This document shows positions 1 to 9,367 of a stretch of DNA of 64,000 nt, one piece after another. The translations under genes were made by a program, and so were the position numbers. The stretch is from Bacteroidales bacterium (lineage in GTDB: Bacteria; Bacteroidota; Bacteroidia; Bacteroidales; GCA-2748055). Within the stretch, counting starts at the first letter, position 1. The number at the start of each line of letters is the position of its first letter. The notes beneath the pieces were generated by a model. It did not search any database and was not told where the DNA came from. It saw only the letters and a program-made list of their open reading frames with translations. The stretch is from positions 31,989 through 95,988 of the forward strand of contig JAIOZM010000002.1 of assembly GCA_021740585.1 (NCBI GenBank), given 5' to 3'.

Positions 1-1432
1 TGAGGTAAGCCTTCGCACTTAGTCCGTACAAAATATTTTTCAGATCAAAGTCAAGTCCTGTATTAAACTGCGCTGTCCTGTGCATTGGATTAGAATATCC
101 GGCTGATACGAGATCTCCATAAATATTTTGTTGGAACTGTGAGGTTCCCCCAAGGATTTTTCCATCTTCCACATAATTGGTTATGATACCAGGATTAGGA
201 AGAGTAATATCGCTGGTATCAATCAGCATCGGATAATCGTTGGGGCGGATGCGTGCTGCATCAGACCAGAAGTCCCTGCCATCAGCAGGGCTGGGCTCAT
301 GACTTCGGTCAAAAATAGCTACAACATCCACATTCATCTTGATCTGTTCGGTAACCTTGAAATCAACATTGGCTCTAATGTTTAATCGGTCAGACCTGAT
401 ATCTGCACCTTCTCCTACCGTGATCAGGCTACCAGTGGTTCTCCATCCCAGATTCAGATAATAGCTGGCATTCTTATTCCCCCCGGAAAATTCCGTGATC
501 ACATTTGAAAATGGCCGGAAATTCCTTAGGAATGTTTCATCGTAATAATTCTGGTCTGGATAAAGCAAGCTATTCGTACGATCCCGGTATCCCACAAGAG
601 TAGCTGAATCGTACCTGGGAGACAGTCCGTCATTCAATGAAGCCTGATTATACATCCGGGCGTAATCATATGAATTCAGAAAATTCGGATACGAAATTGG
701 GATGTCGAAACCCTGCTCCACTGAAACATTAATCCGTTCTTTAAACCGGTGTCCCCTTTTGGTCGTAATCAGTATAATCCCATTATTAGCCTGAGTGCCA
801 TAGAGCAGCCTGTTACTGGCATCAGCCAGATAGGTTATTTCCTCAACTTCCTGCAGATTTATATTATCAGCATCTCTGGGTATGCCATCAACGACAATAA
901 GACACTGGGATATCCCACGGTTGTCGATATTACCAAACAGTCCGGGTACCCGGGTAGATAAAAAGCCTTCCACACCCTGACGCTGGTCGTATTCAAGGAT
1001 TTCATCACTTTTAAAGGTATATGCAGGTCCCACCAATTGTCTTTTTGACAGGGTCCCAAAGGGAAGTTGAACAACATCCTGCTCAGTCTGCCCGAAGGGC
1101 ATGCCGACCATCTGTAGTATGCTGCTTCCTCCTAGCAAACTGGAAACATTTACAATCATTGATTCATTCCCATCGGATTCAATGAGCAATACATCATTCA
1201 TATCTGTGTTGATAACAAAAGTACCATCCCCCTTTGTACTTGATTTTGCATTATTACTTTCTGAAAATATCCTTGCGTTTTCAATTGCCTGCCCGGATTC
1301 ATCAGTGACGGTTCCTAATACTTCTATGACTTTTTTTTGTGCCAACAGGCTTGTTGAAACCAGACAGAGCATTCCAAAAGTCAGCAATAGTCGAAATAAG
1401 TTGTTTGTCATATTTTTAGTCAATAGGTCCAT
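1..1432 (-). CDS. SusC/RagA-like TonB-linked outer membrane protein, C-terminus cut off by the window edge
   Basis: Own minus-strand translation from ATG at 1432 (or 1411): MTNNLFRLLLTFGMLCLVSTSLLAQKKVIEVLGTVTDESGQAIENARIFSE...; plug-like VPGLFGNIDNRGISQCLIVVDGIPRDADNINLQEVEEITYLADASNRLLYGTQANNGIILITTKRG. Open to position 1; absent from the ORF track. Confidence 0.88.
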   Translation of the reverse strand, partial: MDLLTKNMTNNLFRLLLTFGMLCLVSTSLLAQKKVIEVLGTVTDESGQAIENARIFSESNNAKSSTKGDGTFVINTDMNDVLLIESDGNESMIVNVSSLLGGSSILQMVGMPFGQTEQDVVQLPFGTLSKRQLVGPAYTFKSDEILEYDQRQGVEGFLSTRVPGLFGNIDNRGISQCLIVVDGIPRDADNINLQEVEEITYLADASNRLLYGTQANNGIILITTKRGHRFKERINVSVEQGFDIPISYPNFLNSYDYARMYNQASLNDGLSPRYDSATLVGYRDRTNSLLYPDQNYYDETFLRNFRPFSNVITEFSGGNKNASYYLNLGWRTTGSLITVGEGADIRSDRLNIRANVDFKVTEQIKMNVDVVAIFDRSHEPSPADGRDFWSDAARIRPNDYPMLIDTSDITLPNPGIITNYVEDGKILGGTSQFQQNIYGDLVSAGYSNPMHRTAQFNTGLDFDLKNILYGLSAKAYL

Positions 1433-1454
1433 ATTTGATAATTATTTTCAGTTT

Positions 1455-3251
1455 TTACCATCCAGGATTCTGATAATATCCTTCATATAACAATACCTCA
1501 TCCCTTTTAAGTGGCATCCAGTAATGCTTCTCAATGAAAACCCTGTCCAGGATCTTAGTCTTTGAAAAGCTGGTATGTTCCTTATTAAAGTCGAGTCCGT
1601 AAAGCGTTTTGTACTCCGGCAGGTGTCCTATATGCCATCTTCTGAGATCATGCCACCTGTGACCCTCAAAGCAAAATTCGATAGATCGTTCCACCCTTAT
1701 TCGCTCAGAAAATGTCTCTTTGTCAGTAGTAAATCTGGAATCCACATCTGGCATCTCGGCTCTGGTACGGACAATATTAACTGCTTCTACGGCTGTCATT
1801 CCTGTTTCACCATTAATAGTTGGCACAGCGGTAGGCCCATATAATTCATTAGCAGCTTCTGCATAGATGAGATATATGTCTGCAAGACGCAGGATAGGAC
1901 ATCTGAACATGAATTTCTGCCAGTCTGCATCCACAGAATTTACGCCATAGGGCCAGAATTTTTTAACCATATAGCCTGTTAGAGAGCCCTGGGCGCCGCG
2001 GTCGAGCCCACCGTTATACAGCTGCAAATAGGCCTTTGGATCGCTAACCGGCAAGGTCTTTACCCATCTGGTACTATCTGTAAGAATGGTTTTATAAAAT
2101 CTTGGATCCCTCCCATCCCAGGGATGTGCCGGATCAAATCCTGCATCTCCTTCGCTTATCGGCAATCCACTTGAATGCATCTCAAACAATTCGATCAGAT
2201 TTTCAGTTGGCGCCTCGCAGTTTTGGACCTGTCCCAAACGGCCTCCCATGAAAAGCCTTCCGGGCCCCTGATTCTTATAACCGGAATAACCTGTCTTTCC
2301 GATCCATTGTACCCTCTGCCAGATAATTTCCGTTCTCCAGGGTACGGTTCCATCAAGAGTATAGAAAATATTATTATAAGTACTTAGGGGCTCTAGAGCA
2401 TAATAGCCTTCGTCGGCCAGTTTCAAAAACTTGTGAGCCGTTTCGACAGTTTGTTCGAGCAGCTCAGTATTATAAACGAATCCGCTCCCTGTTGATTCAT
2501 TATTCATCAGTGGGCTTGCTGCAAACAGTAGGGCTTTTGCTTTAATACCCATGGCACTTCCTAATGTGGCCCGTCCCCGATTTGCTCCTATGGTCTGACC
2601 GCCGGTTTCAGTTTCATCCCAATCCTTGGGCAAGAGCGCGATGGCCTTATCCAGATCTTCAACTATTCTTTCTGTTGACTCATGGTAGGACAACCTTTCG
2701 AGCTTCATGTTATCGCTCGGTTCCAAAACCATATCAATATATGGCATGCCTCCGAAAGCCCTTACAATTTCCCAATGGAAAAAGGCTCTGAAGAAATAAG
2801 CCTGCCCCATAAGAAGATCCCGCTCCTCATCGGTAGCTTCGCTCAGATAATCAATATTTTTCAAACACAGGTTAGCTATTCTGATCCCTTTCCAGGAACC
2901 ACTCCATAGCCCCTCATCTTCATTATCACCGCCCGTAAAGATCGTCTTGCTGTTGGTGTACCATGCCCAGTAATTACCCACATCCCATTGATAGGCGGGC
3001 ATGCCGGAAGCATTTGCAACCACATGGTCTCCATAATTGTATGAACAATTATTAGTCTGATTATTATAAGCCACCACAAGATCATACATCTGGTCTGCAA
3101 AGCCCTGAAAAGTTATATAGGTGCCAAAAACATCTTCCTCTGTGATATCTGAGGCTTCCACCTTGTCCAGGTATTCTTCACATGACCATATGCCCATGAG
3201 CATCAGTCCGGCTATAATTAAAATAATTCGTGAATTCATATCGGTGTTCAT
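1455..3251 (-). CDS. RagB/SusD family nutrient-uptake outer membrane lipoprotein
   Basis: 598 aa; lipobox-like MGIWSCEEYLDKVEASDITEEDVF, SusD-type C-terminus (RSIEFCFEGHRWHDLRRW...YYQNPGW), directly downstream of a SusC. Confidence 0.93.
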   Translation of the reverse strand: MNTDMNSRIILIIAGLMLMGIWSCEEYLDKVEASDITEEDVFGTYITFQGFADQMYDLVVAYNNQTNNCSYNYGDHVVANASGMPAYQWDVGNYWAWYTNSKTIFTGGDNEDEGLWSGSWKGIRIANLCLKNIDYLSEATDEERDLLMGQAYFFRAFFHWEIVRAFGGMPYIDMVLEPSDNMKLERLSYHESTERIVEDLDKAIALLPKDWDETETGGQTIGANRGRATLGSAMGIKAKALLFAASPLMNNESTGSGFVYNTELLEQTVETAHKFLKLADEGYYALEPLSTYNNIFYTLDGTVPWRTEIIWQRVQWIGKTGYSGYKNQGPGRLFMGGRLGQVQNCEAPTENLIELFEMHSSGLPISEGDAGFDPAHPWDGRDPRFYKTILTDSTRWVKTLPVSDPKAYLQLYNGGLDRGAQGSLTGYMVKKFWPYGVNSVDADWQKFMFRCPILRLADIYLIYAEAANELYGPTAVPTINGETGMTAVEAVNIVRTRAEMPDVDSRFTTDKETFSERIRVERSIEFCFEGHRWHDLRRWHIGHLPEYKTLYGLDFNKEHTSFSKTKILDRVFIEKHYWMPLKRDEVLLYEGYYQNPGW

Positions 3252-3256
3252 TAATA

Positions 3257-6200
3257 TTAAAATGTAATATTTACCCCAAAATTGTAACGCTTAAGCATTG
3301 GGTAATTATGCTCATCGTAGGATCCCCCCTCTCTGTCTTCAAGCATCTTCGACCATATGAAGAGATTGTTCCCATTTATGAAAATGCGTAATCTGGATAC
3401 GGCGATACGACTCAGGAATTTTGCATTCAGGTTATAAGCCAGCTCTGCGTTTTTAAGTCTCAGATAGGATGCATTTTTAATATTATAGTATCCCGAGGGT
3501 GAGCCCATGTCGTATCTGAGTACAGGATATGTAGCCGTTTCCCAGGTTTCGGGTGTCCATCCTTCTTCCATGTGGAAAGGTCTGGCCACGGACATACCTC
3601 CAGAGAATGCGGAAAGTGAGATGTTCCTACTTACGTTACGCACTCCATAAAACTGAACCGATGCACTGAAGCCTTTGAATTCAATTCCTGCAGACAAATT
3701 ATAGTTATATTGTGGCCTTGAAGGAAAGGCGTAAGGGACATTATCATAGCTGTTTGTTACACCGTCTGAATTAAAATCAACAATACTATAATCTCCCGGT
3801 ATCCTGAATGTATTACTCTCTCCCAATGTACTGGTATAAATATCGTCCCAGGTATGCATAAAACCTGCTGTTAACTGCGTTGTAGTCTGTCCTATTTGAT
3901 ATCCGGCATCTTTTTGATAATCCAGCATCAGTTCAGGATCCTCCCGGTAAATAACCTCATCAACCACAAAGCCATAGCTACCATTAAACCAGTAGCGCAA
4001 CCCGGAAGAAGAAGCCTGCCGCTTAAACCTCATTTCCACTTCCCATCCATGACTTTTTGTACTTCCCAGGTTAGCTGCGACTGGTGCAGCCCCAAACCAT
4101 GGAGGAATGGTCCTTTGTTCCCCGCTCATGAATATGTCGTCTCGATTCTCCCAAAAAAAATCAAGATCAAAAGAAAGCATATAATCCAGAAAGGAGGTCT
4201 CCATTCCAATGTCTCTTTTTCGGGCCACTTCCCAGTGAATTTCGGGATTGGCTATAATATCCTCCCTGTACATGTCATATGAAGGCTGAAGGTTTGGATA
4301 GCCAAAACTCATCCTGCTATTTGTCAGTTCCCAGCCTCCCACATAGCCCCAACGTGGAATTCCCCTGTCACTTCCAACTTTTCCATCAGAATAGCGAAAC
4401 TTTAATTTGTTGACCGTCTCGGAAATGGCTTCGAAAAACTTTTCGTTGGAAACGATCCATCCCACTGCAAGGGAAGGGAAAAAACCAAATCTGTATTTCG
4501 GCCCGAATTTCTCAGAACCATTATAGGCAGCATTTGCTTCAAAAAAGTAACGTTCATCATAATTATAGGTTACACGACCTACCCAGTCTTCGCGATAGCT
4601 CGGAAAATCCGTGCCACTCGTCCTTTGATCTCTGTTCAGCAGGGCAAGCGCACTTATGTCGTGCAGTCCAAAAGCTCTTCTATAGTTGAGTGAAAACTGG
4701 TAAAAAAGATTTCTGGTGATATTTGAAGAGGCACTTTCTGCAGTTGACACAAAGGGTTTGTCAACAAAATTGAACTGATGTATTTCAACGCCATAGGTCG
4801 CCGGGAAATCATATTCTACAGCAGAAATCGAATCTTCAGCATTCTGTGCACTCAACATAAGTTCGGGTACAATATATTTGTACACGGTTCCTTCGTCTTC
4901 CACATTAACACCATTGGTTCGGTATAAATTATCGTAGGAGAATTTTGCATTTACTGACAAGCCCTTGGTAATGAAATCCAGCTTCTGGTTAAATTTGAAG
5001 TCGGATAACAGCTGTGTCATGTTTTCAGTATTATAGCCCCCCAGATTTAGCGCAGCAACAGGATTGTCATACCGGTCCCATCTGGATGTCTGTCCGAAAA
5101 ATCCATCGGAATATTGCACAGGAAACAAGTCAGGGGGTTGCGAATAAACACCCTTCCAGTATGCGTTAGAACCACCCGCAGGCTCTCTTTTCGAAGAATA
5201 GTATCCAGACACATCTATGCTGAGGCTCGTTGTTTTCGTAAGCTTGAAATCCAGATTGCTCCTGAAATTATACTTGTCATAGGAGTAATTCGGATCATAA
5301 CCCTGGCCATAATCCTTGGTTCCAAGAATATCGCCTTCCGTCAGGTAGGACAAGGAACTGAAATACTTTACAAAATCGGTTCCTCCGGATACGTTCATGT
5401 TGATATTGTGACTCAATGCATAGTCTTCAACCATGTGTTCATGCCAGGCAACATCAGGGAACAGTTCGGGGTCTTCCTGTAAGCGAAATTGTTCCAATAC
5501 CTCCTGAGGCATATACCATCCCCAGCTAGATTCGTTAACATTAATCTCCCTCTCAATTGCATCATTCTTGAGCCTTAAAGCATCATATGAACCCAGTAGA
5601 ACCGGGATCCTGGATACAGTTTTAACCGTAGTATTAGCGCTGATATTCAGCTCTGGTTTTCCTTCCTTACCTCTTTTGCTGGTAACAAGGATTACACCGT
5701 TCGCCCCCTTAACTCCAAACACAGCAGTTGCAGAAGCATCTTTAAGCACAGATATACTCTCCACCTCTCTGGGATCAATATCATTCAATTCTCTTTCCAC
5801 CCCATCCACAAGTATCAGGGGTTGTGCATTATTCCATGTTGTTTGCCCCCGAATAAAAATAGTTGCAGCGTCATTACCCGGTTCTCCTGAGTTTTGTATT
5901 GTAACCACACCAGGAAGCATACCGGTTATCGCATTGCTTAGGTTTGTAACTCCACCTGCCTTTAACAATTCATCTCCTTTAACCTGTGATATAGATCCAA
6001 CAACGCTGGCCTTCTTTATTTGACCGTAACCCATTACAACAACTTCATCAAGCGATGTAACGGTTTCCATCAAAGTAACATTTATTACTGTATTTTCACT
6101 GACTGCTTTGAATACCTCCTGACTTCCTACAAAACTGAATTTTAACCGATCTTGACCGGAAGCTTGAATGCTATAGTTTCCATTCAAATCAGTTACTGTT

Positions 6201-6352
6201 CCCACAGAAGTGCCTTCAACTACAACGGTAACTCCAATCATAGGTAGTCTTTCTTCATTCAAAACAGTGCCTGTTATTTCACGTACCTGAGAAAAAAGCG
6301 GTAAGGAAAGAAATATTAAAACAGCAACCTGAAAGATTCTTTTTGCAGTCAT
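3257..6352 (-). CDS. SusC/RagA family TonB-linked outer membrane protein
   Basis: 1031 aa; carboxypeptidase-like N-domain (ITGTVLNEERLPMIGVTVVVEGTSVGTVTDLNGNYSI), MGYGQIKKASVVGSIS, plug, beta-barrel C-terminus NFGVNITF. Confidence 0.95.
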   Translation of the reverse strand: MTAKRIFQVAVLIFLSLPLFSQVREITGTVLNEERLPMIGVTVVVEGTSVGTVTDLNGNYSIQASGQDRLKFSFVGSQEVFKAVSENTVINVTLMETVTSLDEVVVMGYGQIKKASVVGSISQVKGDELLKAGGVTNLSNAITGMLPGVVTIQNSGEPGNDAATIFIRGQTTWNNAQPLILVDGVERELNDIDPREVESISVLKDASATAVFGVKGANGVILVTSKRGKEGKPELNISANTTVKTVSRIPVLLGSYDALRLKNDAIEREINVNESSWGWYMPQEVLEQFRLQEDPELFPDVAWHEHMVEDYALSHNINMNVSGGTDFVKYFSSLSYLTEGDILGTKDYGQGYDPNYSYDKYNFRSNLDFKLTKTTSLSIDVSGYYSSKREPAGGSNAYWKGVYSQPPDLFPVQYSDGFFGQTSRWDRYDNPVAALNLGGYNTENMTQLLSDFKFNQKLDFITKGLSVNAKFSYDNLYRTNGVNVEDEGTVYKYIVPELMLSAQNAEDSISAVEYDFPATYGVEIHQFNFVDKPFVSTAESASSNITRNLFYQFSLNYRRAFGLHDISALALLNRDQRTSGTDFPSYREDWVGRVTYNYDERYFFEANAAYNGSEKFGPKYRFGFFPSLAVGWIVSNEKFFEAISETVNKLKFRYSDGKVGSDRGIPRWGYVGGWELTNSRMSFGYPNLQPSYDMYREDIIANPEIHWEVARKRDIGMETSFLDYMLSFDLDFFWENRDDIFMSGEQRTIPPWFGAAPVAANLGSTKSHGWEVEMRFKRQASSSGLRYWFNGSYGFVVDEVIYREDPELMLDYQKDAGYQIGQTTTQLTAGFMHTWDDIYTSTLGESNTFRIPGDYSIVDFNSDGVTNSYDNVPYAFPSRPQYNYNLSAGIEFKGFSASVQFYGVRNVSRNISLSAFSGGMSVARPFHMEEGWTPETWETATYPVLRYDMGSPSGYYNIKNASYLRLKNAELAYNLNAKFLSRIAVSRLRIFINGNNLFIWSKMLEDREGGSYDEHNYPMLKRYNFGVNITF

Positions 6353-6422
6353 AATGAATAGCTAGTTTAGTTTAATTTCGAATACTAATTTATATTGAAA
6401 TAAATAATTTTGGTCTAATAAT

Positions 6423-6437
6423 CTCTTAATTTAAGAG
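6423..6437. promoter_or_regulatory. Perfect inverted repeat CTCTTAA-T-TTAAGAG in the divergent susC/sulfatase intergenic region
   Basis: Read directly: ctcttaatttaagag, 7-bp arms around a single T. Confidence 0.4.
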
Positions 6438-6532
6438 GTAAATAAATAAAATTTGAAATAAATACAATGGAATATCTCTTGCCGGACAGATGTTTTTTTT
6501 ATCAGTGAAAATCATAATTATGAAATAATTAG

Positions 6533-6562
6533 TTCGGTATTAATACTAAAAATATAAGTTTG
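6533..6562 (+). promoter_or_regulatory. Candidate Bacteroidota sigma-ABfr type promoter for the sulfatase gene
   Basis: TAAGTTTG at 6555-6562 matches the -7 consensus TAnnTTTG; TTCG at 6533-6536 is a weak -33 candidate, 18 nt upstream. Confidence 0.45.
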
Positions 6563-6586
6563 TTTTTTAATTAAAACCATTATAAC

Positions 6587-9226
6587 ATGATTACCAAATA
6601 CCTATATAAACAACCACTTGGTATCTTCACAATCTGTTCATTGACTGTAACAATGAATCAAGCAGTTGCTCAAGAGATATCCTTGCCTAACATCATTATA
6701 ATCATAACCGATGATCAGGGATATGCCGATTTAAGTTTTAATGAACACCACCCGGCCGAAGTAAACACTCCAAATATGGATGCCCTGGCATATGAAGGAA
6801 TTTTTTTTTCACAAGCATACATATCTGGTAATGTTTGTTCTCCGACACGTGCAGGACTGCTCACTGGCCGATATCAGCAGAGAGCAGGTGTTTATACTGC
6901 CGGTGAGGGAGGTTCGGGTATCGATCTTAGTATCCCCCTCTTTCCAAAATTTTTGGAATCAAAAGGATATGTAATGGGAGCTTTTGGTAAATGGCACATG
7001 GGATCAACCCCTGAATACAATCCTGTTGCAAGAGGTTTTAATGAATTTTACGGTTTTATGGGCAGGGGCGCGCATGATTATTATGATCTGGACGATTTGG
7101 ATGACCCCTTGTTCAGAGGCCTCGATAAGATAACTGCAGAAGGCTACTTGACCAACTTATTGACCGGTGAAGCAGTTAATTTCATTAAAAATCATAAGGA
7201 TGAGCCCTTCTTCTGTTATCTGGCATACAACGCAGTCCATTCTCCCATGCAGGCGCCTGCAGAAGACATAGCTGATTTTGATACCGGTGATACCACAAGG
7301 AATATACTGATGGCCATGCTCAGACATCTCGACAACGGGGTAGGAGAGGTGGTCAATACACTTAAAGCAGAGGGACTGTGGGAAAATACCTTGTTGTTTT
7401 TTCTTACTGACAATGGTGGAGCCGGAGCAACCCATGCCAATAATTCCCCGCTCAGAGGATTGAAAGGCCAGAATTGGGAAGGTGGTATCAGAACACCCTT
7501 CGTGATTAGCTGGCCGGTGCGCTTCGCGGGCAGCAGAATTGTCGACACCCCTATTATATCCCTCGATATTTTACCCACTGTGCTGGATGCTCTGGATATT
7601 GAGGAACCAACAGATTTACCACTGGATGGAAAAAGTATTCTTCCCGCTCTCACAAATGAAGATACTGCACACCACAAATTTATGTTCTGGTCTGAAGGGG
7701 GCGATAAGGGTACATGGGCAGTACGTTATAAGGATTGGAAACTGGTAGTGGATAAAGACGAATTTCATCTGGCCGACCTGAAGAATGATATTTCTGAAAG
7801 TATCAATCTCATAGATATTTATCCTGATACCGCTGATCAGATGATCAACGCCTATCTTACCTGGCTGAATGAAATGGCCGAGCCCATGCAAGAACCTGGT
7901 AAGGAATGGATCCCTAAAATTGAATCAGGCCAGCTGGTAAGTCTCTACAACAGACTCTATTTCAGGGGAAATGTTCAGAATTTTAATAAAGCAGGCGTAT
8001 ATAATGCAGCAGACCTGACAGAAATTGGTGAAGATAAGGCTCAATCAATCCTGATAGCAGACGGATATGAAGTAAAAGCATACAGTGAAGATGAACAAAA
8101 AGGAACTGAGCTAATTGCAAATATATCCATCCCTTTTTTTAATTATCCGGATTATGGACTTTCTTCTTTCATAATCGCACCAAAAGGTGGCGCAGCCGGA
8201 CAGGATGTAGGAGATGTAACAATATCTGCATCAAATGCTCAAAACTCCATGTTATGGATCCGGGATAATGATTATGACACGTATTGGGAGTCGGCTACGC
8301 AAGGAGACTGGATTCGGTTCGAATTCTGCCAGAAAGTTTCAATAAACGGTATTCATATTGCATTTAAAAGAGGTCATCTAAGAAAATCATATTTTGATGT
8401 AGAAACCTCCTTAGACGGACAAACATGGTACAAGGTTATAAATGGGGGTGAGAGTAGCGGCACGACAGTAAATACGGAGTTTTTTCCATTCCCGCTTACT
8501 ACTGCAAGATACCTTCGGATTGTGGGTTTTGGAAATTATGACAATAACCAGAATCATTATACTGAGGTGAAATTCTCGGTTGTTGACTTCGTATTAGACG
8601 GAATCGTAATTAAAGCAGAAGAATTCACGAATTCATCTCAAATGGATGTCCTTGCAATTGATGACTGTGTTGGTTATTTCGGGATTACAAATGAAGCTTC
8701 TGATGCTACCGTGGAATATAACATAAATGATGTTCCGGAAGGAAACTATCAATTCAAAATTAGAGCCAAACTTATAAATACTGGTGATCTGGATATTCAA
8801 ATTAACAACGCATCGACAGGTAATTTTCCAATAATGGCTAACATGCTTGGAGCTTCCTGGACTGAAATAACTAGATATTTCAAAATTCCTTCAGGTGACA
8901 AGAAATTAAAACTAACCTATAGCGGCAATGGAAGCAAAGGTATAGAGCTGAACTGGTACCAGCTCACGCCCTCAACAAATCTTATGGAAAGAGAGATCAG
9001 ATCTACACAGATTTATCCTAACCCATGTTTGGATAAACTTCATATCGATGCAGAAGAATCCATAAGTAAAATTGAAATATTTGACAAGACAGGCAGGAGA
9101 ATAATACAGCATTTGGATCCAGGAAATTTTGTAACCCTGCCTTTGGAACACCTAATGGATGATGTTTATTTTATAAGAATTCTTCATACGGAGGGCATCG
9201 AAATATTCAAATTTATAAAAATGTAA
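6587..9226 (+). CDS. Secreted sulfatase with F5/8C-like and CBM6-like regions and a T9SS type A sorting domain
   Basis: 879 aa; NIIIIITDDQGYADL, CSPTRAGLLTGR (Cys-type sulfatase motif CxPxR), GKWHMG; discoidin-like region (DYDTYWESATQGDWIRFEFCQKVSINGIHIAF); CBM6-like VIKAEEF...; C-terminus IYPNPCLDKLHIDAEESISKIEIFDKTGR. Confidence 0.93.
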   Translation: MITKYLYKQPLGIFTICSLTVTMNQAVAQEISLPNIIIIITDDQGYADLSFNEHHPAEVNTPNMDALAYEGIFFSQAYISGNVCSPTRAGLLTGRYQQRAGVYTAGEGGSGIDLSIPLFPKFLESKGYVMGAFGKWHMGSTPEYNPVARGFNEFYGFMGRGAHDYYDLDDLDDPLFRGLDKITAEGYLTNLLTGEAVNFIKNHKDEPFFCYLAYNAVHSPMQAPAEDIADFDTGDTTRNILMAMLRHLDNGVGEVVNTLKAEGLWENTLLFFLTDNGGAGATHANNSPLRGLKGQNWEGGIRTPFVISWPVRFAGSRIVDTPIISLDILPTVLDALDIEEPTDLPLDGKSILPALTNEDTAHHKFMFWSEGGDKGTWAVRYKDWKLVVDKDEFHLADLKNDISESINLIDIYPDTADQMINAYLTWLNEMAEPMQEPGKEWIPKIESGQLVSLYNRLYFRGNVQNFNKAGVYNAADLTEIGEDKAQSILIADGYEVKAYSEDEQKGTELIANISIPFFNYPDYGLSSFIIAPKGGAAGQDVGDVTISASNAQNSMLWIRDNDYDTYWESATQGDWIRFEFCQKVSINGIHIAFKRGHLRKSYFDVETSLDGQTWYKVINGGESSGTTVNTEFFPFPLTTARYLRIVGFGNYDNNQNHYTEVKFSVVDFVLDGIVIKAEEFTNSSQMDVLAIDDCVGYFGITNEASDATVEYNINDVPEGNYQFKIRAKLINTGDLDIQINNASTGNFPIMANMLGASWTEITRYFKIPSGDKKLKLTYSGNGSKGIELNWYQLTPSTNLMEREIRSTQIYPNPCLDKLHIDAEESISKIEIFDKTGRRIIQHLDPGNFVTLPLEHLMDDVYFIRILHTEGIEIFKFIKM

Positions 9227-9255
9227 CTTCCCGGTTGATTTGTTGCATGCCCTGA

Positions 9256-9277
9256 ATCTTTTTCACCTGAAAAAGAT
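9256..9277. terminator. Candidate AT-rich hairpin between convergent genes
   Basis: ATCTTTTTC-acct-GAAAAAGAT, perfect 9-bp arms, between the 9226 and 9368 gene ends; no strong U-tract, so weak as an intrinsic terminator. Confidence 0.35.
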
Positions 9278-9367
9278 GACTTTACACAATCTTTCAATTC
9301 TGCTCCGCAATTATGTTTGTATTATAATGTATCGCGATAAATTAATAAATTCAGGGTATTAAGCTAA

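Noticed and set aside
749-1490. ORFs 749..961 (+), 859..1077 (-) and 1101..1490 (+)
   Set aside because: They overlap the coherent minus-strand SusC' reading frame (1..1432), which has signal peptide and plug features; these ORFs have no recognisable content.
3896-6023. Plus-strand ORFs 3896..4282, 5114..5482 and 5568..6023
   Set aside because: Antisense to the SusC gene; no start context or family signal.
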